Source of the DNA: Microvirga sp. BSC39
GTDB lineage: Bacteria > Pseudomonadota > Alphaproteobacteria > Rhizobiales > Beijerinckiaceae
Length of the DNA stretch: 64,000 nt
Assembly: GCF_000739015.1 (NCBI RefSeq)
Contig: NZ_JPUG01000065.1
Coordinates: 54,069-118,068 of the forward strand
Direction: 5' to 3'
Shown: positions 7,844 through 16,452 of the stretch, piece by piece
How the letters are laid out: every line of letters begins with the position of its first letter
Numbering within the stretch: position 1 is the first letter of the stretch
Program-made: the position numbers and the translations under genes
Notes under the pieces: model-generated
The model's database searches: none
What the model saw: the letters and a program-made list of their open reading frames with translations, nothing else
Told to the model about the DNA's origin: nothing

Positions 7844-9337
7844 ATGAGGAACATTCAACTTCCTGACGTCGGCGTTACGATGGCGCTCGTGGCCAACCTG
7901 CAGGCGAGCCTGCCGGACTTCGGCCGCATCATCGATCAGTGCGGGCATCCGGGCCCCGCCTTGCGGAAGCTTGGTCTTGTCCATTGGGAGAATGGACGCT
8001 TCGATACGGCAGCCCGAAGCTTTGAGGCCGCCCTCTCTCTCACGCCCAGAGATCCTGACCTCTGGCGCGATCTGGCAAGCGTCTACAGCGGCTCAGATCG
8101 CGACGAGCAGGCGCTGACGGCGATACGGACGTCCCTTGAGATCAATCCGTACAACGCACAATCCTGGCAGACGCTCGCCAGCGTGGCGGACCGGCTGGAC
8201 GATATCGAAACGGCGGAAGACGCATACCGTCGCACGGCCGCTCTCAATCCGGAAGCCGCCGCTGCCCATCTTGGGCTTGGCCTTCTGATGTTCAGGAAAA
8301 AGCTCTACCAAGAGGCCCTGGCGGCCGTGCGGACGTCTATCGCGATCGATCCCGTCAACGGCTTGGCCCATTACGCCCTCGGGCACCTGTGCTTCATAGC
8401 ATCTGAATTCGCGGACTGCGCCAGAGCGTTCGACGAGGCGGCACGGCTCACGTTGCCGCTCGATGCGGCAGCCCGGCAGAAGCGGGCGCGGGCCACGACA
8501 TTCCAGGCTATGATCGAAGGCCGCGTTGAGGAGGCCCTTCGAGACTACAACGAGATTGCAGGCGAGGACCACGAGGATCTCGACATTATTAAGCGGGACG
8601 CCTTTTCCGTTCTCAGTGCCTCTGGTCACCTTGAAGCGGCCGCCGAGATCGGCCGGATGCGGCTTGCCGAGAAGCCCGACGACCCGGTCCGGCGCTATCT
8701 GCTCGATGCCGTCCTCGGGCGGAGCATGACGGCCGCACCTGCGGAGTACATTGAAACCTACTTCGATCAGTTCGCGCCACAGTTCGACAATAAACTGCTC
8801 GCGACACTCCAATACGATGGCCCGCGCCAGATGACGAATCTGGTGGCAAGGCACCGGACCGGCTTTAAGCACATGCTCGATTTGGGATGCGGCACCGGAC
8901 TTGCCGCTGCGGAACTGCTGCCCCTCGGCCCGACCCTGACCGGCGTCGACATCTCGTCAGGCATGCTGGCCGAGGCGGCCAATCGCGGTGGATACACCGA
9001 GCTTGTCAAATCGGAGGCTGTGGCCTATCTCAAGGCGACGCCCAACCGCTTCGATCTCATCTTCGCCGCGGATTCGCTGATCTATTTTGGTGATCTCGGA
9101 CCGCTCCTGCGCGCCGCGGCCGGTGCAATGGTGCAAGGGGGCCTGTTCGCCTTGAGCATCGAGGTCACCGCGGGAGACGGCTTCACGCTGCAGCCCTCCG
9201 GTCGTTTCGCCCACTCCCTTGAGTATCTCAAGACAGCAGCCGACGACTTCACCATCCTGGAGACTATGGAAAGCGACATTCGGCTCGAGGCAGGGCGGCC
9301 GGTGGCCGGTCTCTACGTCATCATGGAAAGACGTTGA
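7844..9337 (+). CDS. TPR protein fused to a SAM-dependent methyltransferase
   Basis: About 497 residues. The N-terminal half has tandem tetratricopeptide repeats (ALRKLGLVHWENGRFDTAARSFEAAL-type units repeat every 34 residues to about residue 230). The C-terminal third is a class I methyltransferase with motif I LDLGCGTGLAA at about residues 343-353, then GVDISSGMLAEA and DLIFAADSLIYFGDL. The TPR part probably recognises a protein or lipid-linked partner and the C-terminus methylates it; the target cannot be read from sequence. ATG 7844 is chosen over TTG 7808, and neither has a strong ribosome site. The gene stands alone between the quinate island and the efflux operon. Confidence 0.85.
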   Translation: MRNIQLPDVGVTMALVANLQASLPDFGRIIDQCGHPGPALRKLGLVHWENGRFDTAARSFEAALSLTPRDPDLWRDLASVYSGSDRDEQALTAIRTSLEINPYNAQSWQTLASVADRLDDIETAEDAYRRTAALNPEAAAAHLGLGLLMFRKKLYQEALAAVRTSIAIDPVNGLAHYALGHLCFIASEFADCARAFDEAARLTLPLDAAARQKRARATTFQAMIEGRVEEALRDYNEIAGEDHEDLDIIKRDAFSVLSASGHLEAAAEIGRMRLAEKPDDPVRRYLLDAVLGRSMTAAPAEYIETYFDQFAPQFDNKLLATLQYDGPRQMTNLVARHRTGFKHMLDLGCGTGLAAAELLPLGPTLTGVDISSGMLAEAANRGGYTELVKSEAVAYLKATPNRFDLIFAADSLIYFGDLGPLLRAAAGAMVQGGLFALSIEVTAGDGFTLQPSGRFAHSLEYLKTAADDFTILETMESDIRLEAGRPVAGLYVIMERR

Positions 9338-9607
9338 CGACGCGGGGCCGACCGATCGAGGCTCTCTTCAAAGGTATTCGCCCTATCCACTAGTAGGCCG
9401 GGGCGCCCCGAGCAGGTCTCGTCGATCAAAATCTTGACGTGGATTGCCTCAATACCGGCGCCGGTGCCGATGCGGGGCGGCGGCTGGCCAAGGCCCTGCA
9501 GGAAACCACGATTCAGGACACTGTTTATTTACGTGTTCTCACAGCCGGACAGATGCCTGACACCGGCCTCAGTCCTTGACATTACCGCCCCGGTGCAGCC
9601 CGGGACG
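9338..9607. other. Gap between convergent genes, one doubtful small reading frame
   Basis: About 270 bp separating the methyltransferase gene from the RND gene stop. A GTG-started frame at 9439-9579 (46 codons, containing AGRRLAKALQETT) has normal local codon bias but no ribosome site and no recognisable family, so it may be a remnant. No clear terminator hairpin was found. Confidence 0.3.
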
Positions 9608-12600
9608 TCATTCGGCAGCGATCCTTGAACGCGCGGTTGAGGGAGCGTGTGGTGGGACCGCGGGCACTGCTGTATCGAAGTCACTCGGCACGGGCTCGTC
9701 CTTCGGACCGATGAAGCGGCTGAACAGGCGGCTAAACAGACGCGATAGGTCGTCCATGAGGATGAAGAAGGCTGGCACGAACACCAGCGACAGCAAGGTT
9801 GAAACGATCAGTCCCCCGATCACCGCGATTGCCATCGGGGCACGGAATTCGCCGCCTGCACCCAGCGCCAGCGCGCTCGGCAGCATGCCGGCAGCCATGG
9901 CGATCGTGGTCATGACGATCGGCCGCGCCCGCTTGCGTCCGGCATCGATGATGGCGGTTTTGCGGTCCACACCCCTGGCCACCTCCTCGATGGCGAAGTC
10001 GACCAACATGATCGCGTTCTTGGTCACGATGCCCATCAGCATCAGGAAGCCGATCACCACCGGCAGGCTAATCGCTTTCTGCGTGATCACCAGCGCCATG
10101 ATCGCGCCGCCGATCGACAAGGGCAGCGAGAGCAGGATCGTGAACGGCTGCAGGAAGTTGGCGAACAGCAGGATCAGCACGCCCAGCACCATCATGATAC
10201 CGGCTCCCATGGCCTTGCCGAACGAGGTGAAGACCTCCGTCATGACCTCGGCGTCACCCGTCTGCTTGATGGTTACGCCCGGCGGGAGATTCTTGGCCGT
10301 CGGCAGGCTGTAGATGGCCTCCAGAACCTCACCGAGTGCATCCGTGCCCCGCATGTCGGCCTCAAGCGCGACGCGCAAGGAGCGGTCGTAGCGATCGATC
10401 GAGGTCGGCCCCTGCCCGAAAGAAATATCGGCGACGGCCGAGAGCGGGACGGCGGCGCCGCTTTTGGTCGGGACCTTAAGGATATCGATCAGCGCGCGGT
10501 CGCCGCGCACCGCCTCCGGCAACTGGACGCGGATCGGGATCTGCCGGTCGCCGGCATTGAACTTGGCGAGATTGGCTCCGACATCTCCGATCGTCGCAAC
10601 CCGCACCGTCTCGGACAGCACGTCGGTCGACACTCCGAGCTCCGCCGCCAAGTCCGGCTTCGGGCTGATGCGGATCTCGGGCCGGTTGAGCGGCGCCGTC
10701 GACATGGGGTTCTCAACGGTCGGAATGCTCGCCATCTCGCGCTGGAGCTTGGCCGCGGTCTCGATCACCACATCCTGGTCGGGTCCGCTGACGATGAGCT
10801 GAAGCCCGCGTTGTCCGCCCTCGCCGAGGACGAAGAAGCGGATATCCGGCACATCGCGGAACTCGTCGACAATACGCCCCTCGAACTGGCGCTGCCGCAG
10901 GGACCGTTCCTCCTTCGGGACGAGGTTTACCGTGAAGGTTGCCAGGCGCACCTCCTTCTTGCCGGGAAGCTGAAGGCCGCCGTTCACGAATACCGACTTG
11001 ACCTCGGGCATGGCACGCAGGCGCTCCGCGATCCTGTCGCTCACCTGCTGCGTGTCGTTCAGTTTCGATCCCGGCGGCAGCTCGGCCACAAAGAGGGAGC
11101 GGGAGATATCCTCCTCCGGCAGGAACGCCGACGGCAGGAGATTGGTCGACCAGAGCGATGCTCCGAAGATGCAGAGCCCCAGGATGAAAGTGATAAACTT
11201 GTGCCGGACAGACCAGCCCACCAGGCGGGTGTAGGCCCGCATGATGAACCCGTCCTTCTGCTCGACCTGTTTGTGAGGCCGCATGAAATAGGCCGCCAGC
11301 ATCGGCGTTACCAACCGGGCCACCAGAAGCGAGATCAGGACTGCGGCCGCGACGGTGAGGCCGAACTGCTTGAAGTACTGCCCGGCGATTCCACCCATGA
11401 AGCTGACCGGGGCGAACACGGCAACGATGGTGAACGTGATCGCAATCACCGCCAGGCCGATCTCGTCTGCTCCTTCGAGCGCGGCACGATAAGGCGACTT
11501 GCCCATGTGCATGTGGCGCACGATGTTCTCGATCTCGACGATGGCATCGTCGACCAGGATGCCCGTGACCAGGGTCAGCGCCAGGAGGCTCACCAGGTTG
11601 AGCGAGAAGCCCATGGTGCTCATGATCCAGAACGTGGGCAGCACCGAGAGCGGCAAGGCCAGGGACGCGATCAGGGTGGCGCGCCAGTCGCGCAGGAAGA
11701 TGAACACCACGATGACCGCCAGGATGGCACCCTCGATGAGCGTGTGCATGGCGGATTCGTAGTTACCGACCGTATAAGCGACGGTGTCGTCGATCAGGTC
11801 GAAACGCACATCCGGATGAGCCTGTCCCAGCTCGGCTACCTTGGAGGCGACGGCCTCGCCCACTGTCGCGTCGCTGGCGCCGGTTGCGCGCGTGACGGCG
11901 AAGGCGACGACCGGTTGACCGTTGAACCGTGCGAAGGTGCGCGGCTCTGCGGCGGTATCGGTGACGGCTGCCAGCTCATCGAGGCGAACCTTTCGATTGC
12001 CCGGGAGGGTGATACTCGTCGAAGAGAGGTCTTCAAGGGATTGCGCGGCACCCAGGGTCCGGATCGACTGCTCCTGCCCGCCAACCTCGCCGCGCCCGCC
12101 GGAAAGATCGACGCTGGTCAGGCGCAGCTGCCGATTGACGTCTGCGGCCGTGATGCCGAGCGCCAACAGGCGATCAAGCTTCAGCTCAATACGGATCTCA
12201 CGCTCGACCCCGCCGACGCGTTCAACGCGCCCGACGCCCTGGACACTCTGAAGCTGGCGCGCCACCACATCGTCGACGAACCACGACAGCTCCTCCGGCG
12301 TCATGGCAGGGCCGGAGGCGGCATAGGTGACAATCGGCAGACCGGCGATGTCCAAGCGCTGAATGACGGGCTCGTCGATGGTACGTGGCAGGTCAGAGCG
12401 GATCTTGGCAACCGCATCCTTCACGTCATTGACCGCTCGATCCGAATTGATCTCAAGCCGGAACTCGATCGTCGTGGTCGAGATGCCTTCAGAGATCGTC
12501 GAGGTGATGTGCTTGACGCCGTTGACGCCGGCAACCGAGTCCTCAATCCGCTTGGTGACCTGGTTCTGGAGCTCGGATGGTGCGGCGCCGGCCTGCGTGA

Positions 12601-12751
12601 CCGAGACCGTGACGAGCGGGACGTCGATGTTCGGGAACCGCGTGATCGGCAGCCCCTGGAAGCTGAAGATGCCCAGGATCATCAGCACGATGAACAGGAC
12701 GAGGGACGGGATCGGCTTTCGGATCGCCCAGGCGGAGACGTTAAGTTGCAT
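9608..12751 (-). CDS. HAE1-type RND multidrug efflux permease
   Basis: Inner-membrane proton/drug antiporter of a tripartite pump, about 1047 residues, typical length. Seen: N-terminal helix ending FPNIDVP, TM4 with LVTGILVDDAIVEIEN (the paired aspartates of the proton relay), GVLILLFANFLQPFTILLSLP and GIVTKNAIMLVDFA in the C-terminal half, and large periplasmic porter loops. ATG 12751 overlaps the last base of the upstream adaptor stop (TGATG); a GTG 3 bases upstream is an alternative. Partner of the adaptor and under the TetR gene; no TolC-like outer-membrane gene is nearby, so the channel must be supplied elsewhere. Substrate unknown. Confidence 0.94.
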   Translation of the reverse strand: MQLNVSAWAIRKPIPSLVLFIVLMILGIFSFQGLPITRFPNIDVPLVTVSVTQAGAAPSELQNQVTKRIEDSVAGVNGVKHITSTISEGISTTTIEFRLEINSDRAVNDVKDAVAKIRSDLPRTIDEPVIQRLDIAGLPIVTYAASGPAMTPEELSWFVDDVVARQLQSVQGVGRVERVGGVEREIRIELKLDRLLALGITAADVNRQLRLTSVDLSGGRGEVGGQEQSIRTLGAAQSLEDLSSTSITLPGNRKVRLDELAAVTDTAAEPRTFARFNGQPVVAFAVTRATGASDATVGEAVASKVAELGQAHPDVRFDLIDDTVAYTVGNYESAMHTLIEGAILAVIVVFIFLRDWRATLIASLALPLSVLPTFWIMSTMGFSLNLVSLLALTLVTGILVDDAIVEIENIVRHMHMGKSPYRAALEGADEIGLAVIAITFTIVAVFAPVSFMGGIAGQYFKQFGLTVAAAVLISLLVARLVTPMLAAYFMRPHKQVEQKDGFIMRAYTRLVGWSVRHKFITFILGLCIFGASLWSTNLLPSAFLPEEDISRSLFVAELPPGSKLNDTQQVSDRIAERLRAMPEVKSVFVNGGLQLPGKKEVRLATFTVNLVPKEERSLRQRQFEGRIVDEFRDVPDIRFFVLGEGGQRGLQLIVSGPDQDVVIETAAKLQREMASIPTVENPMSTAPLNRPEIRISPKPDLAAELGVSTDVLSETVRVATIGDVGANLAKFNAGDRQIPIRVQLPEAVRGDRALIDILKVPTKSGAAVPLSAVADISFGQGPTSIDRYDRSLRVALEADMRGTDALGEVLEAIYSLPTAKNLPPGVTIKQTGDAEVMTEVFTSFGKAMGAGIMMVLGVLILLFANFLQPFTILLSLPLSIGGAIMALVITQKAISLPVVIGFLMLMGIVTKNAIMLVDFAIEEVARGVDRKTAIIDAGRKRARPIVMTTIAMAAGMLPSALALGAGGEFRAPMAIAVIGGLIVSTLLSLVFVPAFFILMDDLSRLFSRLFSRFIGPKDEPVPSDFDTAVPAVPPHAPSTARSRIAAE

Positions 12752-13917
12752 CACCGGACTCCTTCAGCCTGCGCCGACTCGGCCAGGACCGGCCGGACCA
12801 CGTCACCGTCGCGCAGGAAGCTGCCGGCGCGGGTCACAACCAGGTCGCCAGTGCTGACACCCTCGACCTGGATGAAACCATCGGCCGAGAGGCCGGTGCG
12901 GACCTGGCGCGTCTCGATGCGGCCGTCAACCACGACTTGGACCGCTGCGCCTTTGGCGCTGTAGAGCACGGCGCTGAGCGGAACCGCCACCCCCCTGGTC
13001 CGGGCCAGTTCGACCGTGCCGCGGGCAAAGGCCCCGATCCGCAAGGCAGGATCCCGAGGCAGGGCGATCCGCACCCGACCGAGACGGGTGGTGCGATCGA
13101 CCTCCGGGGAGATGTTGCGCACGCGGCCCTCGACCGCCCGGCCCTGGTCGATGCTCACCTGGGCGGGAGCGCCCTCGCGCAGGCGAACAAGCTGTGTCTC
13201 CGTCACTTCCCCTTCGAGTTCGATCTCGCCGTTCGCGATGATGCGGAACAGCGGGTCGGCTGCCGCCGTCGCAGTGGCGCCGACCTTGGCGTTCTTGCGG
13301 GAGATGATCCCTGCTTGGGGCGCTTTGATCGCGGCACGGGCGAGGCGAACTTGAATCTCCCGTTTCTGCGCCTCCTCAGACTGCCTTTCGGCTTCGGCGA
13401 TGCGCAGTCCGTCGCGGGCGGCGGCAAGGCGCCCTTCCGCAGCCCGGGCGGCGGAGACCCGCTGCTCGAGCTGGGCTTCTGTCGTGTTGCCGCCTTTGAT
13501 GAGCGAGCGCGTGCGCTCCAGGGCCTGAGCCGCCTCGACCTGCGCGGCCTCGGCCTGTACGATCTGGCTGCGGGCTTGAGCGACCCCTGCCTCCGCTCGG
13601 GCGAAGGAGGCGTTGTTACGGGCCAGCTCTGTTTCGAGAAGATCGGTCGCCAGACGGGCCAGAACCTGCCCCTTCGTGACGACATCCCCCTCTTCGACCA
13701 GAACCTCCGTGATGCGCAGACCCTCGAGTTCCGGGGCGACGAGGACCTCCTCGCGAGGAACAAGCGTTCCGGTGACCACCGCCCGCTCCGTGATCTCCCG
13801 TTCCGCGGTGCGCGTCACGGACACCGCGGGCGCAGGAGCGCCCTGCGGCTGCGCGGCCAACGTTGCCAGAGGGAGAAAGACCATGGCAGCCACCAAACTG
13901 TGCAACCTGCGCATCAT
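12751..13917 (-). CDS. RND efflux periplasmic adaptor (membrane fusion protein)
   Basis: 388 residues. N-terminal signal sequence (LVAAMVFLPLATLAAQ), then barrel-lipoyl halves (LVPREEVLVAPELEGLRITEVLVEEGDVVTKGQVLARL) flanking an alpha-helical hairpin rich in Ala/Glu/Arg at about residues 90-185, and a C-terminal beta-barrel region (AQVSIDQGRAVEGRVRNISP). It bridges the inner-membrane pump to an outer-membrane channel. Two ATGs in tandem at 13917 and 13914; either could be used. Coupled to the RND gene by stop/start overlap and 26 bp downstream of tetR, so tetR, adaptor and pump are probably one transcript. Confidence 0.93.
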   Translation of the reverse strand: MMRRLHSLVAAMVFLPLATLAAQPQGAPAPAVSVTRTAEREITERAVVTGTLVPREEVLVAPELEGLRITEVLVEEGDVVTKGQVLARLATDLLETELARNNASFARAEAGVAQARSQIVQAEAAQVEAAQALERTRSLIKGGNTTEAQLEQRVSAARAAEGRLAAARDGLRIAEAERQSEEAQKREIQVRLARAAIKAPQAGIISRKNAKVGATATAAADPLFRIIANGEIELEGEVTETQLVRLREGAPAQVSIDQGRAVEGRVRNISPEVDRTTRLGRVRIALPRDPALRIGAFARGTVELARTRGVAVPLSAVLYSAKGAAVQVVVDGRIETRQVRTGLSADGFIQVEGVSTGDLVVTRAGSFLRDGDVVRPVLAESAQAEGVR

Positions 13918-13943
13918 GACACGCTTATCTCCGGCACCCGATG

Positions 13944-14618
13944 TCAGGTGCGTGTTAGGTTGATCTTCCCGGCAAAGGCCGACTCAATGACGGCCATCAG
14001 GCTTGAGACCCCACGCTCGGCATCCAGCGTGGCATCCACGGCCCGGCGCACGAAGAGGCCGTTGGCAATGGTCACGATCAAGGACGCGAGGGCTTCCAGG
14101 TCGACCTCCGGCGCAATAGCCCCATCTGCCTGTGCCTGTCGGAACAAGGCGCACATGCGCTCGCATATGTCTCTGTCGAACGCCTCCGACATAGCGGCAA
14201 ACGACCGGTTGCGGGTAGCCTCCGCCCAGATCTCCAGGCACAGCACGGCCCGCTCCCGTGGCTCCTCGGCGAAATGCTTGTGGGCAATGGAGCGTAAGGA
14301 GGGCAGGAGCTCCCCCGGCCGGGATAATGCAGCGAAATCCTCGCCGATCCGGGCACGGTCCCTCTCGGCGAGAGCCAGAACGACTGCGTCCTTCGAGCCA
14401 AAGTAGCGGTAGAGATTGCCAGGGCTCATTCCAGCCTCGGCAGCCACATCCTGCATGGTGGTGCGGTGAAAACCGGACCGGACGAAGCAGCGCTCGGCGG
14501 CATTGAGGATCCGCGTCTGACGCTCAGCAGACGGGTCTGGTTTCCGGTCAAGGGAGGTTTGCTGATCTGCCAAGAGGGACAAAGTTCCAAAGTTGCGAGA
14601 ATGAACGTTCATTCTCAT
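13944..14618 (-). CDS. TetR-family repressor of the efflux operon
   Basis: 224 residues. The HTH is at about residues 33-80 (RILNAAERCFVRSGFHRTTMQDVAAEAGMSPGNLYRYFGSKDAVV), followed by a helical ligand domain. First gene of the efflux operon. The 14618 start lies directly at the edge of a perfect 20-bp palindrome, and a second ATG (14612) lies inside it. Either the mRNA starts upstream and the operator overlaps the start codon, or translation begins further in, since the 25 residues before the HTH are not conserved in the family. Likely autoregulated and released by a pump substrate, as in AcrR/TtgR systems (inferred). Confidence 0.9.
   Translation of the reverse strand: MRMNVHSRNFGTLSLLADQQTSLDRKPDPSAERQTRILNAAERCFVRSGFHRTTMQDVAAEAGMSPGNLYRYFGSKDAVVLALAERDRARIGEDFAALSRPGELLPSLRSIAHKHFAEEPRERAVLCLEIWAEATRNRSFAAMSEAFDRDICERMCALFRQAQADGAIAPEVDLEALASLIVTIANGLFVRRAVDATLDAERGVSSLMAVIESAFAGKINLTRT
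14597..14616. promoter_or_regulatory. Perfect 20-bp palindrome, TetR operator candidate
   Basis: Half-site GAGAATGAAC followed directly by its exact reverse complement. It sits across the first codons of tetR. The TGAACGTTCA core is typical of TetR/AcrR-type operators of efflux genes. Binding here would block the tetR-adaptor-pump transcript. Confidence 0.75.
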
Positions 14619-14623
14619 TTATG

Positions 14624-14658
14624 CATCAGGGTGTGCAGGGTCAACCCACACCCTGATG
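14624..14658. promoter_or_regulatory. 12-bp inverted repeat upstream of tetR
   Basis: CATCAGGGTGTG at 14624-14635 and its exact complement at 14647-14658, with an 11-base spacer. It lies between the ldhA-like stop (14910) and tetR. No T-run follows on either strand, so it is either a factor-assisted terminator for the leftward dehydrogenase transcript or a second regulator site. Confidence 0.5.
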
Positions 14659-14707
14659 GGTCTGACCAATGCGGACTGCATGACGCGCCCTCGAAGAAAG
14701 GCGGCAA

Positions 14708-14735
14708 CTATGACTTGGCTGCTATGACTTGGCTG
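14708..14735. repeat. Perfect 14-bp tandem duplication
   Basis: CTATGACTTGGCTG occurs twice head to tail in noncoding DNA downstream of the D-lactate dehydrogenase gene. It looks like replication slippage. Confidence 0.8.
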
Positions 14736-14909
14736 CGAGTTTGCTCATCACCGGCGATGAAATACTGGGCCGGCCTCCCTGGACTCTATTCTGTCGAAAG
14801 AAAGCTTGAGACGGTGCCATCAAGGTGCCCTTCGCTATGGCGCACCGACTGGATTGAATGCGGTATGTCTGCTCTGGGTCATCCAGCGGCGATCCCTGAC
14901 TTCTGGTCT

Positions 14910-15917
14910 CTACCGCGCGATCTTCTCCACCGAGACTTCGTGCGTAGCCTGCCCCGTGCGCTCGAAGGATGTAATGTTCCCGATCGTCGTCTCGGCAATA
15001 TTGGCCAGCGCCTCCTCCGTGAAGAACGCCTGGTGGCCTGTAATCAGCACGTTCGGAAAGGTCAGCAGCCGAGCGAATACATCGTCGCCGATGAAGCGTT
15101 GCGACAGGTCCTCGAAGAACAGATCCGCCTCCTCCTCGTAGACATCCAGACCGAGGTACCCGATGGTGCCGTCCTTAAGCCCCCGCAGAACCGCCCTGGT
15201 GTCGATCACCGCTCCGCGGCTTGTGTTGACCAGCATAACGCCACGCTTCATGCGCCCTAGAGCCTGCGCGTCGATGAGGTGATGCGTGGCGGGCGTCAGC
15301 GGACAATGCAAGGTGACGATGTCGGAAAGCGCAAGCAACTCCCCCAGCGGCACATAGCGCACGCCCATCTGCTCGCAGGCGGCACTGGGCTGCGGATCGT
15401 AGGCCAGAACCGTGCAGCCGAACCCCGTAAGAATCCGGCAGACCACCTCGCCGATCTTTCCCGTTCCCACCACGCCGGCCGTCTTGCCTGACAGATCGAA
15501 GCCGAGCAGCCCATCGAGGGCGAAGTTGCCCTCCCTGACCCGGTTGTAGGCACGATGGATGCTGCGGTTGAGGGTGAGAATGAGCGCGATCGTATGTTCG
15601 GCCACCGCGTGGGGCGAATAGGCCGGAACCCGTGCCACCGTGATGCCCTCACGTCGAGCCGCTTCCAGGTCGACATTGTTGAACCCGGCAGCGCGCAGGG
15701 CCACGAGCTTCACGCCCATGGACGCCAGACTGGCGAGGATATCCGAATTCACCTCATCATTGACAAACACGCATACGGCATCGGCGCTTCCGGCCAAGCC
15801 GCTCGTTGCGGCGGACAGACGGGCGTCGAGGAATGACAGAGAATGCCCGGCCGTAGCGTTCGCCTCCTCGAGAAAACGGCGATCATAGGGTTTTGTGCTG
15901 AACACGGTGACATGCAC
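14910..15917 (-). CDS. ldhA: D-lactate dehydrogenase (LdhA-like D-2-hydroxyacid dehydrogenase)
   Basis: Reduces pyruvate to D-lactate with NADH in fermentative metabolism. 335 residues, close in length and sequence to E. coli LdhA. Matching stretches include YSPHAVAEHTIAL, the Rossmann motif GVVGTGKIG, LHCPLTPATHHLI, VNTSRGAVIDT with the catalytic arginine, the glutamate in the GLDVYEEE region, and LITGHQAFFTEEAL with the catalytic histidine. It sits near FNR/FixK-box genes, which suits a low-oxygen role, although only a poor half box (TTGAT at 15960) is seen upstream. Confidence 0.9.
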   Translation of the reverse strand: MHVTVFSTKPYDRRFLEEANATAGHSLSFLDARLSAATSGLAGSADAVCVFVNDEVNSDILASLASMGVKLVALRAAGFNNVDLEAARREGITVARVPAYSPHAVAEHTIALILTLNRSIHRAYNRVREGNFALDGLLGFDLSGKTAGVVGTGKIGEVVCRILTGFGCTVLAYDPQPSAACEQMGVRYVPLGELLALSDIVTLHCPLTPATHHLIDAQALGRMKRGVMLVNTSRGAVIDTRAVLRGLKDGTIGYLGLDVYEEEADLFFEDLSQRFIGDDVFARLLTFPNVLITGHQAFFTEEALANIAETTIGNITSFERTGQATHEVSVEKIAR

Positions 15918-16057
15918 GAGCGACGCTCCTTCGGGCTGACGATCATGGACCTGACCTCCGTTGATATCGGGTCGGGCCTTGAGAGTAGATTATAGCGCCG
16001 CCTGGCTTTGGTGCAGTAAGCGCCCTGCTCCACGGAACTCCCGATGAGCCTCGGCCC

Positions 16058-16255
16058 TCACCGCGACTTACGGAAGCGGTTCACATTGATGGTCCACTGC
16101 GACGGCCAGAAGGCCAGGATGGCTACGATGGCGGCAATCAACAGGAGAGCCACCATCACCCGGACGACTCCGAAAATGGCGGCATCCTGCGCCACGAACC
16201 AGCCCGTCACAATTCCTGCGGAGATCAGAAGAAACCGGACAATCCAGCCGAACAT
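16058..16255 (-). CDS. Small two-helix membrane protein, function unknown
   Basis: About 65 residues with two hydrophobic helices (FGWIVRFLLISAGIVTGWFV and FGVVRVMVALLLIAAIVAILAF) and a basic C-terminus (NRFRKSR). ATG 16255 is preferred to the upstream start at 16267. Its start is 68 bp from a perfect FNR/FixK box in the divergent region shared with the universal stress gene, so it may be induced at low oxygen. No family recognised. Confidence 0.6.
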   Translation of the reverse strand: MFGWIVRFLLISAGIVTGWFVAQDAAIFGVVRVMVALLLIAAIVAILAFWPSQWTINVNRFRKSR

Positions 16256-16322
16256 GGCGTCCTCCACTCAATTCTCTCGGGATTCCCCGAGACATAACTC
16301 AAGCCGATCTCGTCAAGGCGCA

Positions 16323-16336
16323 TTGATGCAGATCAA
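16323..16336. promoter_or_regulatory. Perfect FNR/FixK-type box TTGAT-N4-ATCAA
   Basis: TTGATGCAGATCAA matches the FNR/FixK/Anr consensus on both half-sites. It lies between the divergent membrane-protein gene (start 16255) and the universal stress gene (start 16453), 117 bases from the latter's ATG. This predicts activation of one or both under oxygen limitation. Confidence 0.75.
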
Positions 16337-16452
16337 GGCCGATGCTGGCCGGGGAGTCGACGATGCGTTCCGACGTCTTGATCTTCTGATGCTGGTGTGA
16401 GGTTGGAGCATCTGAATACGTCAAGCGCGTTCAATTTTGAAGGAAGGGTACC

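Noticed and set aside
10811..12964. 717-codon open frame on the + strand
   Set aside because: It is exactly antisense to the RND pump gene, with low-complexity Arg/Asp/Gly/His-rich translation, a usual by-product of GC-rich coding on the other strand.
12937..14406. 489-codon open frame on the + strand
   Set aside because: Antisense to the adaptor and tetR genes.
15960..15973. Possible FNR/FixK box upstream of the ldhA-like gene
   Set aside because: Only the left half (TTGAT) matches; the right half is GGTCG instead of ATCAA.
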